Origin: an uncultured Bacteriovorax sp.
GTDB lineage: Bacteria; Bdellovibrionota; Bacteriovoracia; Bacteriovoracales; Bacteriovoracaceae
Direction: 5' to 3'
Length of the DNA stretch: 64,000 bases
Assembly: GCA_946480715.1 (NCBI GenBank)
Contig: CAMLKK010000001.1
Location: 149,108 to 213,107 of the forward strand
In this document: in pieces, positions 1 to 8,998 of the stretch
How the letters are laid out: every line of letters starts with the position of its first letter
How positions within the stretch are numbered: position 1 is the first letter of the stretch
Position numbers and translations under genes: made by a program
The notes under the pieces: generated by a model
Database searches by the model: none
Seen by the model: the letters and a program-made list of their open reading frames with translations, nothing else
Told to the model about the DNA's origin: nothing

Positions 1-1190
1 GCCAGGGCCACAAAAGTTACAAGAATACCTAGAGTATAGAAAAAATTATGACGGATGATCATACGACGAGATTCGTTCTTATATTTGATCAAACCAAAAA
101 GTTTAAGCGAGATGACCGGGAGTACACATGGCATGACGTTTAAGATTAATCCACCTAAGAAGGCCACAATCAAATAATAAAAAAGAGATTGAGTCGATTG
201 GGCCATGACGACTGTGGATCCAGCGTTTGATGGCGAAGGAATGACTTCTTTTGCATTTGTTTCAGTTGGTGATTGCTTAACTGTAACGGGTGTTAAGTCA
301 AATTTATCGAAAGTTTTTTCAAGGAGAATTGTTTTTTTCTGAATGGGATCATTATATAAAAAGCGCAGTTTGTACGGCTTCTTAAAGCGACCATCTTTCG
401 GCAGATCTATCGGTGGATCCTGATATTCTCCATCCCAGGAAATTTCCATCGTCCCATTGATCGCAGTTGCTTCTTTGCTTAAATTTTCATGACGGAAATC
501 AAATGGCGCCTGAGGAAACGCAAACAAAAGATTTGTATTCGCCACTGCAGACATATCGCTTACATTTTTTGCTTTGTATGAAAGTACCAGCGTCTTTTCA
601 GCAACGCCTTTTGAAAGTTTGATGTCAAAATTTTGAGGTATAGGAGTCTGTTTAGGTAAATTTTGAAAACGTTCAGTTAGTGTTGAAGCAGCAAGCGGTG
701 CCAACAGGTCTGGTGTTTTTGTTTCAACATTTTCACCAACCAATTTAAAATCAATTTTTTTCTCGCCTGGAATACAGATGTGTTTGCAGACTAACCAAGT
801 CGAACGAACTGAGACTTCTTTTCCAGCAAAAGCATTTAGTGTTTTCTTCGAAGCTCTGAAAAAGAATGTGTAAGCGTCTTCATAACCATAGGCCCAGAGG
901 TTTCCTTCTTCAATGAATCGTCTGGGTGCTGGCCACTCTTCTTCTTCAAGTTTAATTTCTTTGCCATCAACAGTGAACGTTGTTTTTATAGGAAGTCCAG
1001 CATCACCAGGATTTTTCCAGTAGGTATGCCACTTAGGATGATTTTCATAACTTAGAGCAATCAATAAATCGCTATTATTTTTATAGGTCTGAATGGCCAT
1101 TTGAACTGGCTTGGCCGGGACCGTTTCATCGGCCCAAAGAGGACAAATGATGAGACTAAAAATGAATAAAAAGAGATGTGTGAAACGCAT
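1..1190 (-). CDS. Thiol:disulfide interchange protein, DsbD/ScsB family (partial, N-terminal part)
   Basis: The start is ATG at 1188-1190, followed by a clear signal peptide (MRFTHLFLFIFSLIICPLWA). A periplasmic DsbD-alpha/ScsB-like domain covers about residues 20-320. After it comes the first CcdA-type membrane segment with the motif GGLILNVMPCVLPVISLK, where Cys355 corresponds to a redox-active membrane cysteine. The frame stays open to the left edge, so the remaining membrane helices and the expected C-terminal thioredoxin domain lie outside the window. In this family, electrons pass from cytoplasmic thioredoxin across the inner membrane to periplasmic thiol proteins. The DsbA-like lipoprotein at 33143-34198 could belong to the same redox network, but that is inference. 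Confidence 0.88.
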   Translation of the reverse strand, partial: MRFTHLFLFIFSLIICPLWADETVPAKPVQMAIQTYKNNSDLLIALSYENHPKWHTYWKNPGDAGLPIKTTFTVDGKEIKLEEEEWPAPRRFIEEGNLWAYGYEDAYTFFFRASKKTLNAFAGKEVSVRSTWLVCKHICIPGEKKIDFKLVGENVETKTPDLLAPLAASTLTERFQNLPKQTPIPQNFDIKLSKGVAEKTLVLSYKAKNVSDMSAVANTNLLFAFPQAPFDFRHENLSKEATAINGTMEISWDGEYQDPPIDLPKDGRFKKPYKLRFLYNDPIQKKTILLEKTFDKFDLTPVTVKQSPTETNAKEVIPSPSNAGSTVVMAQSTQSLFYYLIVAFLGGLILNVMPCVLPVISLKLFGLIKYKNESRRMIIRHNFFYTLGILVTFVAL

Positions 1191-1354
1191 AATTTCCCTC
1201 GAGACAACCTAGACGGTAAGTCCCTTAAGTTTAACTCAATTTCCGGGCCTTTAACAAGCTGGAACAGGGCCGTCTTGTTTACAAAACATGGAGCGTCGGC
1301 ATAAAGTTTTAAGGACATAATTTTTAACGATTACTCCTTGGCAAGGAATCTTCC

Positions 1355-2671
1355 ATGCTCAAAAAGCTCTATGGATTTCTCGATTTTTTTCTTCCTCCGC
1401 AACTGTCAGAGTTTGTAGAAATTGACGTTCTTTTCAGGGCAAGGTTAGTGGTAGCGGCAAACATTTGTGGCATAGTTATTGTTTCGTCACTTTTTATTGT
1501 TTCAAATATTTTGGGATTATCCCTCTATGTAAAAATTGGAATTTTGATTAGTCTTATTGTTCTTTTCGCTCTTATTATTTTTCTGAAAACTCGTTTAGTT
1601 AATTTCGAAACGTGCTTAAATTTTGGCTCTACCATTCAAATGTTTGTGCTCTTTTCTACTGTTTATTTAACGGCGTTTTCTGAAAAAGGAATGGGTTTTT
1701 TTGGACTCATCTGGCTCCTGCCACTTTTTCTGATGAATGCTTTTTATTTCAGGCCACGTTATGCCCTGATTTTATTCTTTCTCAACGGTCTTGTTCTTGC
1801 CGGTGTCTTGATGACCTTCTCTCCAGAATTTTATCGTCCTCTCTCACATGTGCAAAACTTTCAGAAAGTTTATCTGATGTTTTTGTTACTCGTTATCGTT
1901 TTTTGTTTTATGCAGGCGCTTTTATATGTGCAAATGAGCTATCAATTGCAGTTTGAAATTCTTAAACAGAAAAGCCTATTAATTGAGAGTGCTAAATTTC
2001 AGTCGCTCGGACAAATGGCCTCAAATCTTGCTCACGATATTAACAATCCACTGTTTACCATTCAGGGAAAATTGCATCAAATGCGAAATCTTCTTTACCG
2101 CGACCAACTCGATCTAGCTTCTTGCGATCGCATCATAGAAAACGTTGAAAATACAATTCTACGTTTATCTCAAATCGTTAAAGGTATTTCGACATTCGCG
2201 CGACAGGGAAAAGGCGATCAGATGGTATCGATTCGCGTTCAAGATCTCATAGAGAGCAATATGATTATTGCTGATGATCGGTTGAAGAAGAATAATATTA
2301 CTTTGAAACTCGATATTGATCAGTCGATCAATGTTATTTGTTATCCTTCCTTTATTTCTCAAGTGCTGCTTAATCTTATTAATAATTCTGTAGATGCATT
2401 GGAAGCTTCCGAAGTAAAGATCATTGAAGTTGAGGCCTTTACGTCCAATGAATGGGTTGAAATTCATATCCGTGATTCGGGACCGGGCATACCAAAAGAA
2501 ATTGAAGGGAAAATTTTCGAACCATTCTTTACGACTAAAAAATTTGGAAAGGGAACAGGTTTAGGTCTTTCCATCTCCAAAGGATTAGTCGATGCCCATG
2601 ATGGTGAAATTTTTCATACGATTGAAAAAGAGAAGACGACTTTCGTCGTGAGACTTCCAAGTTATGAGTAA
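1355..2671 (+). CDS. Membrane-bound sensor histidine kinase (orphan)
   Basis: The first 205 residues or so form about six hydrophobic helices with short loops and no sizeable periplasmic sensor domain. A coiled linker leads to a HisKA domain with the H-box [10 protein letters not shown]; His227 is the predicted phosphorylation site. The HATPase_c domain follows, with an N-box ([12 protein letters not shown]), a G1 box (DSGPGIP) and a G2 box ([14 protein letters not shown]). No response regulator adjoins it, so its partner is encoded elsewhere. Its last 8 bases overlap the start of the binding-protein gene downstream, which suggests translational coupling. An AAGGA ribosome-binding site lies shortly before the ATG. 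Confidence 0.9.
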   Translation: MLKKLYGFLDFFLPPQLSEFVEIDVLFRARLVVAANICGIVIVSSLFIVSNILGLSLYVKIGILISLIVLFALIIFLKTRLVNFETCLNFGSTIQMFVLFSTVYLTAFSEKGMGFFGLIWLLPLFLMNAFYFRPRYALILFFLNGLVLAGVLMTFSPEFYRPLSHVQNFQKVYLMFLLLVIVFCFMQALLYVQMSYQLQFEILKQKSLLIESAKFQSLGQMASNLAHDINNPLFTIQGKLHQMRNLLYRDQLDLASCDRIIENVENTILRLSQIVKGISTFARQGKGDQMVSIRVQDLIESNMIIADDRLKKNNITLKLDIDQSINVICYPSFISQVLLNLINNSVDALEASEVKIIEVEAFTSNEWVEIHIRDSGPGIPKEIEGKIFEPFFTTKKFGKGTGLGLSISKGLVDAHDGEIFHTIEKEKTTFVVRLPSYE

Positions 2672-3452
2672 CCTTTATCCCCAAAGAATTATCTGCCTGA
2701 CAGAAGAATCAGCAGAGCTGTTTCACTTGTTAGGGCGCAGTGATGTTATTGCTGGCGTATCCGTATTTGCAAAACGCCCAGCAGAAGTCAAACAACATCC
2801 AATCATCTCAACGTTTACCCACGCCAATGGAAAGAAAATTAAAGATCTCTCGCCTGATCTGATTATTGGCTTCTCAGACATTCAAAAAGATATTGCTCGC
2901 GATTTGATAGGTGAGGGACATGATGTTTTCATAACGAATCAGCGCTCGCTGGATGAAATCAAAAAGACAATGATGATGACCGCCAATCTCATTGGAGAAG
3001 GTGAAAAAGCACGCAAGCTTCTTAATCATTTTGAAGAGAAGATCGCCTATGCTCAATCGCAAACATTAAAACGAAGAAAAAGATTTAAAGTCTATCTCGA
3101 AGAGTGGGATGAACCGACAATTTGTGGAATACGTTGGTTTAGCGAATTAGTTGAGTTATGTGGTGGTGAAGATATTTTTCGAAGCCGTTCACAAACGGGT
3201 AGTCTTGCCCGCGATCGTTTTGTACAGTTTGAAGAAGTCCGAGCATCGAACCCGGATATAATCCTTGCTTCTTGGTGTGGAAAAAAAGTAGACATCGAGG
3301 CCATTAAAAATCGTCCAGGTTTTGATCAGGTCAATGCCGTGATGAATAAGCAAGTCTTTGAACTCGCACCAGAAATCTTTTTGCAACCAGGGCCCGCTCT
3401 ATTTGTTGATGGAATTGATCAGTTAGTAAATCTTTTTGATTCCCTCAATTAA
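2664..3452 (+). CDS. BtuF-like cobalamin/metal-chelate binding-protein fold, no signal peptide
   Basis: The 262 residues have the two-lobe organisation of class III periplasmic binding proteins of the BtuF/FepB group. The opening reads PQRIICLTEESAELFHLLG, followed by DLSPDLIIGFSDIQKDIARDL and, in the second lobe, NPDIILASWCGKKVDIEAI. There is no signal peptide or lipobox, so the product is predicted to be cytoplasmic. This recurs in some 'cobalamin-binding protein' annotations whose role is unclear. No permease or ATPase gene is adjacent. The gene overlaps the kinase gene by 8 bases. A ligand such as corrinoid or chelated metal is family-based inference. Confidence 0.7.
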   Translation: MSNLYPQRIICLTEESAELFHLLGRSDVIAGVSVFAKRPAEVKQHPIISTFTHANGKKIKDLSPDLIIGFSDIQKDIARDLIGEGHDVFITNQRSLDEIKKTMMMTANLIGEGEKARKLLNHFEEKIAYAQSQTLKRRKRFKVYLEEWDEPTICGIRWFSELVELCGGEDIFRSRSQTGSLARDRFVQFEEVRASNPDIILASWCGKKVDIEAIKNRPGFDQVNAVMNKQVFELAPEIFLQPGPALFVDGIDQLVNLFDSLN

Positions 3453-3530
3453 TCCCTAAATTTTTCTTCTAAAAAGCCGAAATTCCTTAGAGAACATGTG
3501 ATCCAGCAGGATCCATCAAAGGATAGGCCT

Positions 3531-4259
3531 ATGAAGTTTCAACTTAGTTTATTAGCTTCTTGTCTCCTCGTATCGGGATGTAATCTTGATGTGAAATCGA
3601 TTGAGCATAAAGCAGCAAAGATTAATAAGTACGAACTCGTTGCGCTTAAACTCGCAAAAGAAAATCGTGAATTGAAAGCAAAAGTGAAGGGACTTGAATT
3701 TGAAGTTCAAAAACTTAAACAAGACCAGGCCTTTTACAAATCACAAAAATTAGGAAGTGCAACTCACGCGGAAGCAACAGAACATGGTGGAGGACGAACT
3801 CCGGCCAGTGCTGCACCGGCCTTTGATGTGAAAAAAGATTATGTTGAATTCAAAACATATAAATGGACAGCTGAGGACATGCTGAAAATTGCAGATAAAG
3901 AATTCAAATCGAAGAATTTTGAAAAGGCAGCACAGTTTTATACTTCACTTGCAACTTACTATCCTGAACATAAAAAGATCGACGATGAATTTCTTTTTAA
4001 AGCTGGAATTTCTTCGTATGAATCAGGATCACACCACGAGTGGACACTCAAGCATTTTGAAGCTCTGATGGTTAAATATCCTACGAGTTCATATTACAGA
4101 AGTGCAAAATTATGGGTTGCTTTAACTCATATGAAATTAGGTGATAAGCAAAAGTTTTTCGCCACAGTTGAAGAATTCCGCAAAAAGTACCGCAATACTA
4201 ATGAATGGAAAATACTTAGTGCTTATTACGAAAAAATAGAAGAGAAAACACATGAATAA
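3531..4259 (+). CDS. Coiled-coil/TPR lipoprotein (CpoB/YbgF-like)
   Basis: The start is placed at ATG 3531 because it gives a lipoprotein signal peptide, MKFQLSLLASCLLVSGC, with lipobox LVSGC. An upstream in-frame ATG at 3498 would add 11 charged residues before the signal. After the lipidated Cys comes a short coiled coil (about residues 25-65, ELVALKLAKENRELKAKVKG), a linker, then a TPR-like region (DKEFKSKNFEKAAQFYTSLA and onward). This order of coiled coil plus TPR resembles the cell-division coordinator CpoB/YbgF, but no tol-pal genes are nearby. It overlaps the next gene by 8 bases. Confidence 0.7.
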   Translation: MKFQLSLLASCLLVSGCNLDVKSIEHKAAKINKYELVALKLAKENRELKAKVKGLEFEVQKLKQDQAFYKSQKLGSATHAEATEHGGGRTPASAAPAFDVKKDYVEFKTYKWTAEDMLKIADKEFKSKNFEKAAQFYTSLATYYPEHKKIDDEFLFKAGISSYESGSHHEWTLKHFEALMVKYPTSSYYRSAKLWVALTHMKLGDKQKFFATVEEFRKKYRNTNEWKILSAYYEKIEEKTHE

Positions 4260-5262
4260 AATCGTTTTAACGGCATCACTTGTTTTATTTTCTTTTTCAG
4301 TTTGGGCAACACCATTCGGACGTGTTGTAGAAATTAAAGGAGAAGGTTTTATCTCTCATCAAGGTAAAACGAAAGACATTCGTGTTGGCGATATTATCGA
4401 AATGAATTCTGAAATTGTTATTGAGCACGCAGGGCAGGTGACTTTCACTGACAATGCTGATCATCGTTTTCATATGGGCAATTCTTCTTCAGTTGCTGTT
4501 TACAATAATCATATTGAATTAAGAAGCGGCGATCTTTGGTTTCAATCCGTGAATCGTATCGATGATTATAAAGTGACTACGGCCAATGCAAGCGTTCACT
4601 ATCAAGGTGGTGAGGCGATTCTTTCTTACGATTCTACAAAAGGTAAAACACAGCTGATGGTTATAAGTGGGATGATGAAAATCGCCAATCTTCGATCAGA
4701 GGCGCTGAATCTTTCTGTTGCTGAAGGAAATTTTTCATTTGTAGACAATGCTTATGATGAAGGAGCTCCAAGAGATCCAACTCCTGTAGGCGAGAAGACA
4801 TACAAACAACTTATTACGCTTTTCAAAAATGTAACACCAATGGAGAAACATGCTGACCGCGTGTTTAAGGAAAATGATCAGCGACCGGCCGCGCGTGGAA
4901 TTGCATCAGTTCCCGTCGTTGACAACAAGATGCTTGAAGCTTATAAATCAGAATTGTTAAATGAAACTAAACCAGTAGTTCCTGAAGTCAAAGTTGTGAC
5001 TAAGAAAGTGAAACCTGCTGCGAAGGTCCCACCTGCTGTCACTACCCTTGATAAAGTTGTAGCTACTCCGTTAGAGATTAAGATCTATGGTCTTAAACAA
5101 AGTGCGACCACTGCAATCGCTCCGACTCCAACGAAAGGCCGTGCACCGGCTTCGGTTCTTGATGAACCAGTTTCTGCTCCAGAATACAAATTACCAACGA
5201 CAATCATTAACGAACACCAGAAAGAAAGTGATCAATTGCTTAATCGCCTCAACAGTCTCTAA
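4252..5262 (+). CDS. Exported FecR-domain protein
   Basis: A signal peptide (MNKIVLTASLVLFSFSVWA) is followed by a FecR-like beta domain: GRVVEIKGEGFISHQGKT, then VGDIIEMNSEIVIEHAGQV, then ELRSGDLWFQS. The C-terminal third is low-complexity and rich in Pro, Val, Lys and Thr, likely disordered. Unlike classical FecR there is no anti-sigma N-terminus and no ECF sigma gene nearby, so an envelope structural or peptidoglycan-linked role is more likely. The gene is translationally coupled to the preceding lipoprotein gene (8-base overlap), and the two probably form a bicistron. Confidence 0.72.
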   Translation: MNKIVLTASLVLFSFSVWATPFGRVVEIKGEGFISHQGKTKDIRVGDIIEMNSEIVIEHAGQVTFTDNADHRFHMGNSSSVAVYNNHIELRSGDLWFQSVNRIDDYKVTTANASVHYQGGEAILSYDSTKGKTQLMVISGMMKIANLRSEALNLSVAEGNFSFVDNAYDEGAPRDPTPVGEKTYKQLITLFKNVTPMEKHADRVFKENDQRPAARGIASVPVVDNKMLEAYKSELLNETKPVVPEVKVVTKKVKPAAKVPPAVTTLDKVVATPLEIKIYGLKQSATTAIAPTPTKGRAPASVLDEPVSAPEYKLPTTIINEHQKESDQLLNRLNSL

Positions 5263-5280
5263 GGTTTTAAGCGATATTCA

Positions 5281-5317
5281 TGATCCTTTTGTTATGGCTT
5301 CATAAAAGAGGATCACC
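5281..5317 (+). promoter_or_regulatory. Possible hairpin covering the guaB ribosome-binding site
   Basis: TGATCCTTTT (5281-5290) can pair with AAAA plus GGATCA (5304-5315), leaving a two-base bulge and a 13-base loop. The right arm contains the AGAGGA Shine-Dalgarno sequence just before the guaB ATG at 5318. The stem is short and bulged, so a regulatory role is only a possibility. Confidence 0.25.
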
Positions 5318-6787
5318 ATGTCTAAAGTCAAAGAACAACCTGCTCTCACTTATGATGATGTTCTCTTAAGACCTGCTTATTCAGAAAATTTACCTTCTGA
5401 AACGCAAACGGAAACAAAGTTTTCCAAAAACATTAATTTAAATATTCCCATCGTTTCTGCGGCCATGGACACAGTAACGGAAGCACCTTCTGCAATTGTT
5501 CTGGCGGAAGAAGGCGGAATTGGCGTCATCCATAAAAATCTCACGGCCTATCGTCAGGCCGAAGAAGTGGAAAAAGTTAAAAAGTTCGAAGCTGGTATGA
5601 TTCTTAATCCAGTGAGTGTTGATGAAGAAACAACGCTTTCATACGTGATGGATCTTAAACATCAAAAGAAAATTACGGGTGTTCTTGTCGTTGATAAAAA
5701 TAAAAAGCTGGTTGGCATTCTCACGAATAGAGATCTTCAATTAGAGACGAATTTCAATCAAAAAGTAAAAGACGTCATGACGAAAAAAGAAAAACTCGTG
5801 ACGGCAGATCCAAAAATTTCAGTAGATGAAGCTAAAAAACTTTTACACAAGCATCGTATAGAAAAACTTCCGCTTGTATCTGAAGATGGACTTATTCATG
5901 GTCTCATCACAGTAAAAGATATTTTAAAGACTATTACTTTTCCAAATGCCAACAAAGATTCATTTGGTCGTTTAAGAGTGGCCGCGGCCATTGGAGTTGG
6001 TGAAAGGGAATTTGAACGTGCAAAAGTTTTAGTTGAAGCGCATGTTGATGCTCTCGTAGTTGATACGGCCCATGGACACTCTAAAGGTGTCATTGAAATG
6101 GTAAAACTTCTTAAAAAAACTTTTCCAAAAGTTGATGTTGTTGCAGGTAACGTTGCCACTGCTAAGGCCTGTAAAGATCTTATTGATGCTGGTGTTGATG
6201 GAGTGAAAGTCGGAATCGGGCCAGGATCGATTTGTACAACGAGAGTTGTTGCGGGTATTGGTGTTCCGCAATTCTCGGCAGTATTAGAATGCGCCGAATT
6301 CTGTCGTAAGCTTGGAATTCCCGTAATTGCCGATGGTGGGATTAAACTTTCAGGTGATGTTGTGAAAGCATTAGCTGGCGGTGCAAGTTCAGTTATGATC
6401 GGATCTCTTTTTGCCGGAACTGATGAAGCTCCAGGTGAGATGGTTCTTTATCAGGGACGCGCCTATAAAATTTATCGTGGCATGGGATCTCTAGGCGCCA
6501 TGAGTATGGGCAGTAAAGATCGTTACGGTCAGGCGAATGTTGAGGATATCGGCAAACTTGTACCAGAAGGGATTGAAGGCCAAGTTCCTTATCGCGGATC
6601 ACTTTCAAGTAATATTTTTCAGCTTGTTGGTGGACTACGTTCAGGTATGGGATACGTCGGTGCTAAAAATCTTAAAGAACTTTATGAGAAAGCAGAATTC
6701 ATAACGATTTCCAATGCCTCTTTAAAAGAAAGTCATCCTCACGATGTCTTTGTCACTAAAGAAGCACCTAACTATCGATTGACTTAA
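5318..6787 (+). CDS. guaB: IMP dehydrogenase
   Basis: The enzyme oxidises IMP to XMP with NAD+, the committed step of guanine nucleotide synthesis. The 489 residues match the usual bacterial length. The N-terminus [10 protein letters not shown] is diagnostic. Two CBS domains (about residues 95-205) interrupt the TIM barrel, with [19 protein letters not shown] and [19 protein letters not shown]. The catalytic loop [11 protein letters not shown] places the nucleophile at Cys306. Dinucleotide- and phosphate-binding loops ([21 protein letters not shown]) and the flap with YRGMGS are intact. guaA follows after 15 bases, so the two are cotranscribed. Confidence 0.98.
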   Translation: MSKVKEQPALTYDDVLLRPAYSENLPSETQTETKFSKNINLNIPIVSAAMDTVTEAPSAIVLAEEGGIGVIHKNLTAYRQAEEVEKVKKFEAGMILNPVSVDEETTLSYVMDLKHQKKITGVLVVDKNKKLVGILTNRDLQLETNFNQKVKDVMTKKEKLVTADPKISVDEAKKLLHKHRIEKLPLVSEDGLIHGLITVKDILKTITFPNANKDSFGRLRVAAAIGVGEREFERAKVLVEAHVDALVVDTAHGHSKGVIEMVKLLKKTFPKVDVVAGNVATAKACKDLIDAGVDGVKVGIGPGSICTTRVVAGIGVPQFSAVLECAEFCRKLGIPVIADGGIKLSGDVVKALAGGASSVMIGSLFAGTDEAPGEMVLYQGRAYKIYRGMGSLGAMSMGSKDRYGQANVEDIGKLVPEGIEGQVPYRGSLSSNIFQLVGGLRSGMGYVGAKNLKELYEKAEFITISNASLKESHPHDVFVTKEAPNYRLT

Positions 6788-6802
6788 GATTAAGAGAATA
6801 AA

Positions 6803-8365
6803 ATGAAAATGCCTTTTTCTAAAAATATTTGGATTGTGGACTTCGGTTCACAATACACTCAGCTCATTACTCGCAAAACACGCGAATTAGGTTATTCATC
6901 GGAAATTTTGTCACTTAAAGAATGTGAACGTCGATTCGCTCAAAAAGATTTGCCTCACTGTCTTGTGCTATCTGGTGGGCCGCAATCAGTGTTCGAAGAT
7001 AACCACGACTATTCATTTATTTTTAAACACGAAACACTTCCTGTTCTCGGCATTTGTTACGGGATGCAACTGTTGGGAAAATATTTTGGTGGCGTTGTTG
7101 AAAAGGGAATTATTGGCGAGTACGGACACGCAGACATTCATTTTAGCAATGGTTTTCGCATTCAAAATTGTCCGGATAAAACAAGTGTGTGGATGAGCCA
7201 CTCTGATCATGTCAGTCTTGTTCCCAAAGATTTTGAAGTCATCATTACGAGTTCAAATCAACTTGTGGCGGGTATTAAGCATAAAACACAACCGATCATG
7301 GGACTGCAATTTCATCCGGAAGTTGAACATTCAAAACATGGAAAGATTCTTCTGGATTATTTTTATAAAAATCTCGCAAAACTTCAGCATGATTGGGATG
7401 CACAAGAAATGGTTGTTGAAGCTCTCGGTATCGTAAAGGATATTGGTCCCAAAAAAGTTCTCTGTGCGTTTTCGGGGGGAGTTGATTCTCTTGTTGCAGC
7501 GACATTGAGTGCAAAAGTATTGGGGGATAATCTTCATTGTTTTTTCGTCGACAATGGACTTCTACGTCTACAAGATTATCACCATATTAAAGTGTTGAAA
7601 GAAAAAACTGACTTGAATATTGAAATCATCGATGCAAAAGAAGAATTTTTAAGTGCTCTCAAAGGTGTCGATGAACCAGAACAAAAAAGAAAAATCATTG
7701 GAAAAATGTTCATTGAAATCTTTGATAAAAAAGTAAAACAATATCAGGCCGATCATAAAATTCATTTTGAGTATCTATTACAAGGAACACTTTATCCCGA
7801 CGTGATTGAATCTTTATCTCCATTGGGAAAAGATGGAAAATCATCAACGATAAAATCACACCACAATGTCGGTGGTCTCCCTGAAAAAATGAATCTCAAA
7901 CTTCTTGAGCCTCTTCGCCATCTTTTTAAAGATGAAGTGCGTGCGATGGGCATTGGCCTTGGACTCGAACGTGATTGGGTTTATCGTCATCCATTTCCAG
8001 GCCCCGGTCTTGGCGTGAGAATTTTGGGTGAGGTCACACCTGATGCCATTTGCATGGTTCAGGAGAGCGATCAGATATTGTATGAAGAATTAAAAGAAGC
8101 AAACCTCTATCAATCAACGTGGCAAGCATTTACCGTTTTTCTTCCTGTGAAAACAGTTGGAGTCAAAGGGGATGGACGTGCCTATGAACATGTCATTTGT
8201 CTTCGTATGGTGAATTCTTCAGATGGGATGACAGCGAATTGGTCTCATTTTCCGCATGAATTTTTGGAAGTGGTTTCAAGACGGATCACAAATGAAGTGA
8301 AGGGGATCACGAGAGTCGTTTACGATATAACTTCTAAACCACCTGGCACTATTGAATGGGAGTAG
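6803..8365 (+). CDS. guaA: GMP synthase (glutamine-hydrolysing)
   Basis: It aminates XMP to GMP using glutamine and ATP. The class I glutamine amidotransferase domain comes first (about residues 8-200): oxyanion and nucleophile motif LGICYGMQLLG with Cys85, and the His/Glu pair in LQFHPEVEH. The ATP-pyrophosphatase domain follows with P-loop AFSGGVDSLVA. The C-terminal dimerisation domain ends in the family-typical KPPGTIEWE. The length, 520 residues, is standard. ATG at 6809 (MPFSKN) is an alternative start. It sits directly behind guaB and ahead of a strong terminator, giving a compact guanine-nucleotide operon. Confidence 0.98.
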   Translation: MKMPFSKNIWIVDFGSQYTQLITRKTRELGYSSEILSLKECERRFAQKDLPHCLVLSGGPQSVFEDNHDYSFIFKHETLPVLGICYGMQLLGKYFGGVVEKGIIGEYGHADIHFSNGFRIQNCPDKTSVWMSHSDHVSLVPKDFEVIITSSNQLVAGIKHKTQPIMGLQFHPEVEHSKHGKILLDYFYKNLAKLQHDWDAQEMVVEALGIVKDIGPKKVLCAFSGGVDSLVAATLSAKVLGDNLHCFFVDNGLLRLQDYHHIKVLKEKTDLNIEIIDAKEEFLSALKGVDEPEQKRKIIGKMFIEIFDKKVKQYQADHKIHFEYLLQGTLYPDVIESLSPLGKDGKSSTIKSHHNVGGLPEKMNLKLLEPLRHLFKDEVRAMGIGLGLERDWVYRHPFPGPGLGVRILGEVTPDAICMVQESDQILYEELKEANLYQSTWQAFTVFLPVKTVGVKGDGRAYEHVICLRMVNSSDGMTANWSHFPHEFLEVVSRRITNEVKGITRVVYDITSKPPGTIEWE

Positions 8366-8370
8366 CCCGA

Positions 8371-8395
8371 AAAAATGCTCCAGTGGAGCATTTTT
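8371..8395 (+). terminator. Rho-independent terminator of guaBA
   Basis: AAAAATGCTCC pairs perfectly with GGAGCATTTTT across a three-base loop. It starts five bases after the guaA stop codon and ends in a T run. Confidence 0.85.
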
Positions 8396-8455
8396 ACTTC
8401 TTCCAAAACGGAAAAAGGGCTTCGCGTTCATAGAGTTCGGGCTACTGACTAACCT

Positions 8456-8477
8456 AAAAAGGCCAAAGGCCCTTTTT
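8456..8477 (-). terminator. Terminator for the minus-strand gene at 8493-8891
   Basis: Read on the minus strand, AAAAAG, a bulged G and GCC pair with GGC and CTTTTT around a TTT loop, with the T run at the 3' end. It lies about 16 bases beyond the stop codon of the small exported protein. Confidence 0.65.
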
Positions 8478-8492
8478 GACTAATCATGTGTA

Positions 8493-8891
8493 TTATTTAG
8501 CAAACGTACAAACTAAATTAAGTTCAGATCTATTCTTAAGTTCTAACCTCGCTGCACGACCAACGAGCTTCCCAACTTTCATCGGTCTTACACCTAAAGT
8601 AAGTTCGCCTTCAATATTAGTTTTAGCATCTTTACCAACATAGCGAGTAGCTCCTCCGGCCATCATACGAGGAGGAAGAATTTTTTTACCAACGATTTCT
8701 AATTTTACTTTTTCAGATTTTAAATCAACAAGCAATCTTGATTGCCCGTCTTGAGCTTCTTGAATATCAACTGTAGCAGCAGCTTGAGCAGAGTATGTCT
8801 GACAGTTTAGTGTCGTTTTGAAAACGAGAATTGAGCGAGCGTTAGCAGAAACAGTTCCAAGTAATAGAGCAGATAGAATGAATGCTTTCAT
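8493..8891 (-). CDS. Small exported protein of unknown function
   Basis: The start is ATG at 8889-8891, preceded by GGAG at good spacing. A TTG four codons upstream overlaps this ribosome-binding site and is unlikely to be used. A signal peptide (MKAFILSALLLGTVSANA) leads to about 113 residues with a beta-rich, alternating pattern and only two cysteines (after TTLN and near the end), which may form a disulfide. I do not recognise a family. It stands alone between guaA and the HAD-like gene and has its own terminator. Confidence 0.7.
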   Translation of the reverse strand: MKAFILSALLLGTVSANARSILVFKTTLNCQTYSAQAAATVDIQEAQDGQSRLLVDLKSEKVKLEIVGKKILPPRMMAGGATRYVGKDAKTNIEGELTLGVRPMKVGKLVGRAARLELKNRSELNLVCTFAK

Positions 8892-8998
8892 ATTTTTCTC
8901 CAATAAGGTGATTGTTTGCCAGCACTGTTATATCAGAATGCCAAATCCTTTTGGGAAAAGTGAAAAAACTACATTGCTTAAGATTTCATTAATTGGAA

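Noticed and set aside
1061..1318. Open frame of 85 codons on the minus strand covering the DsbD start region
   Set aside because: It lies in a different frame over the N-terminus of the DsbD-family gene, lacks a recognisable domain and has no ribosome-binding site.
1331..1352. Short inverted repeat around the histidine kinase ribosome-binding site (TCCTT-GGC-AAGGA)
   Set aside because: Five pairs with a three-base loop are expected by chance and too weak to call regulatory.
8396..8455. Short RNA gene between guaA and the next gene
   Set aside because: Only the two terminators are clear; the 60 bases between them show no stable fold or promoter.
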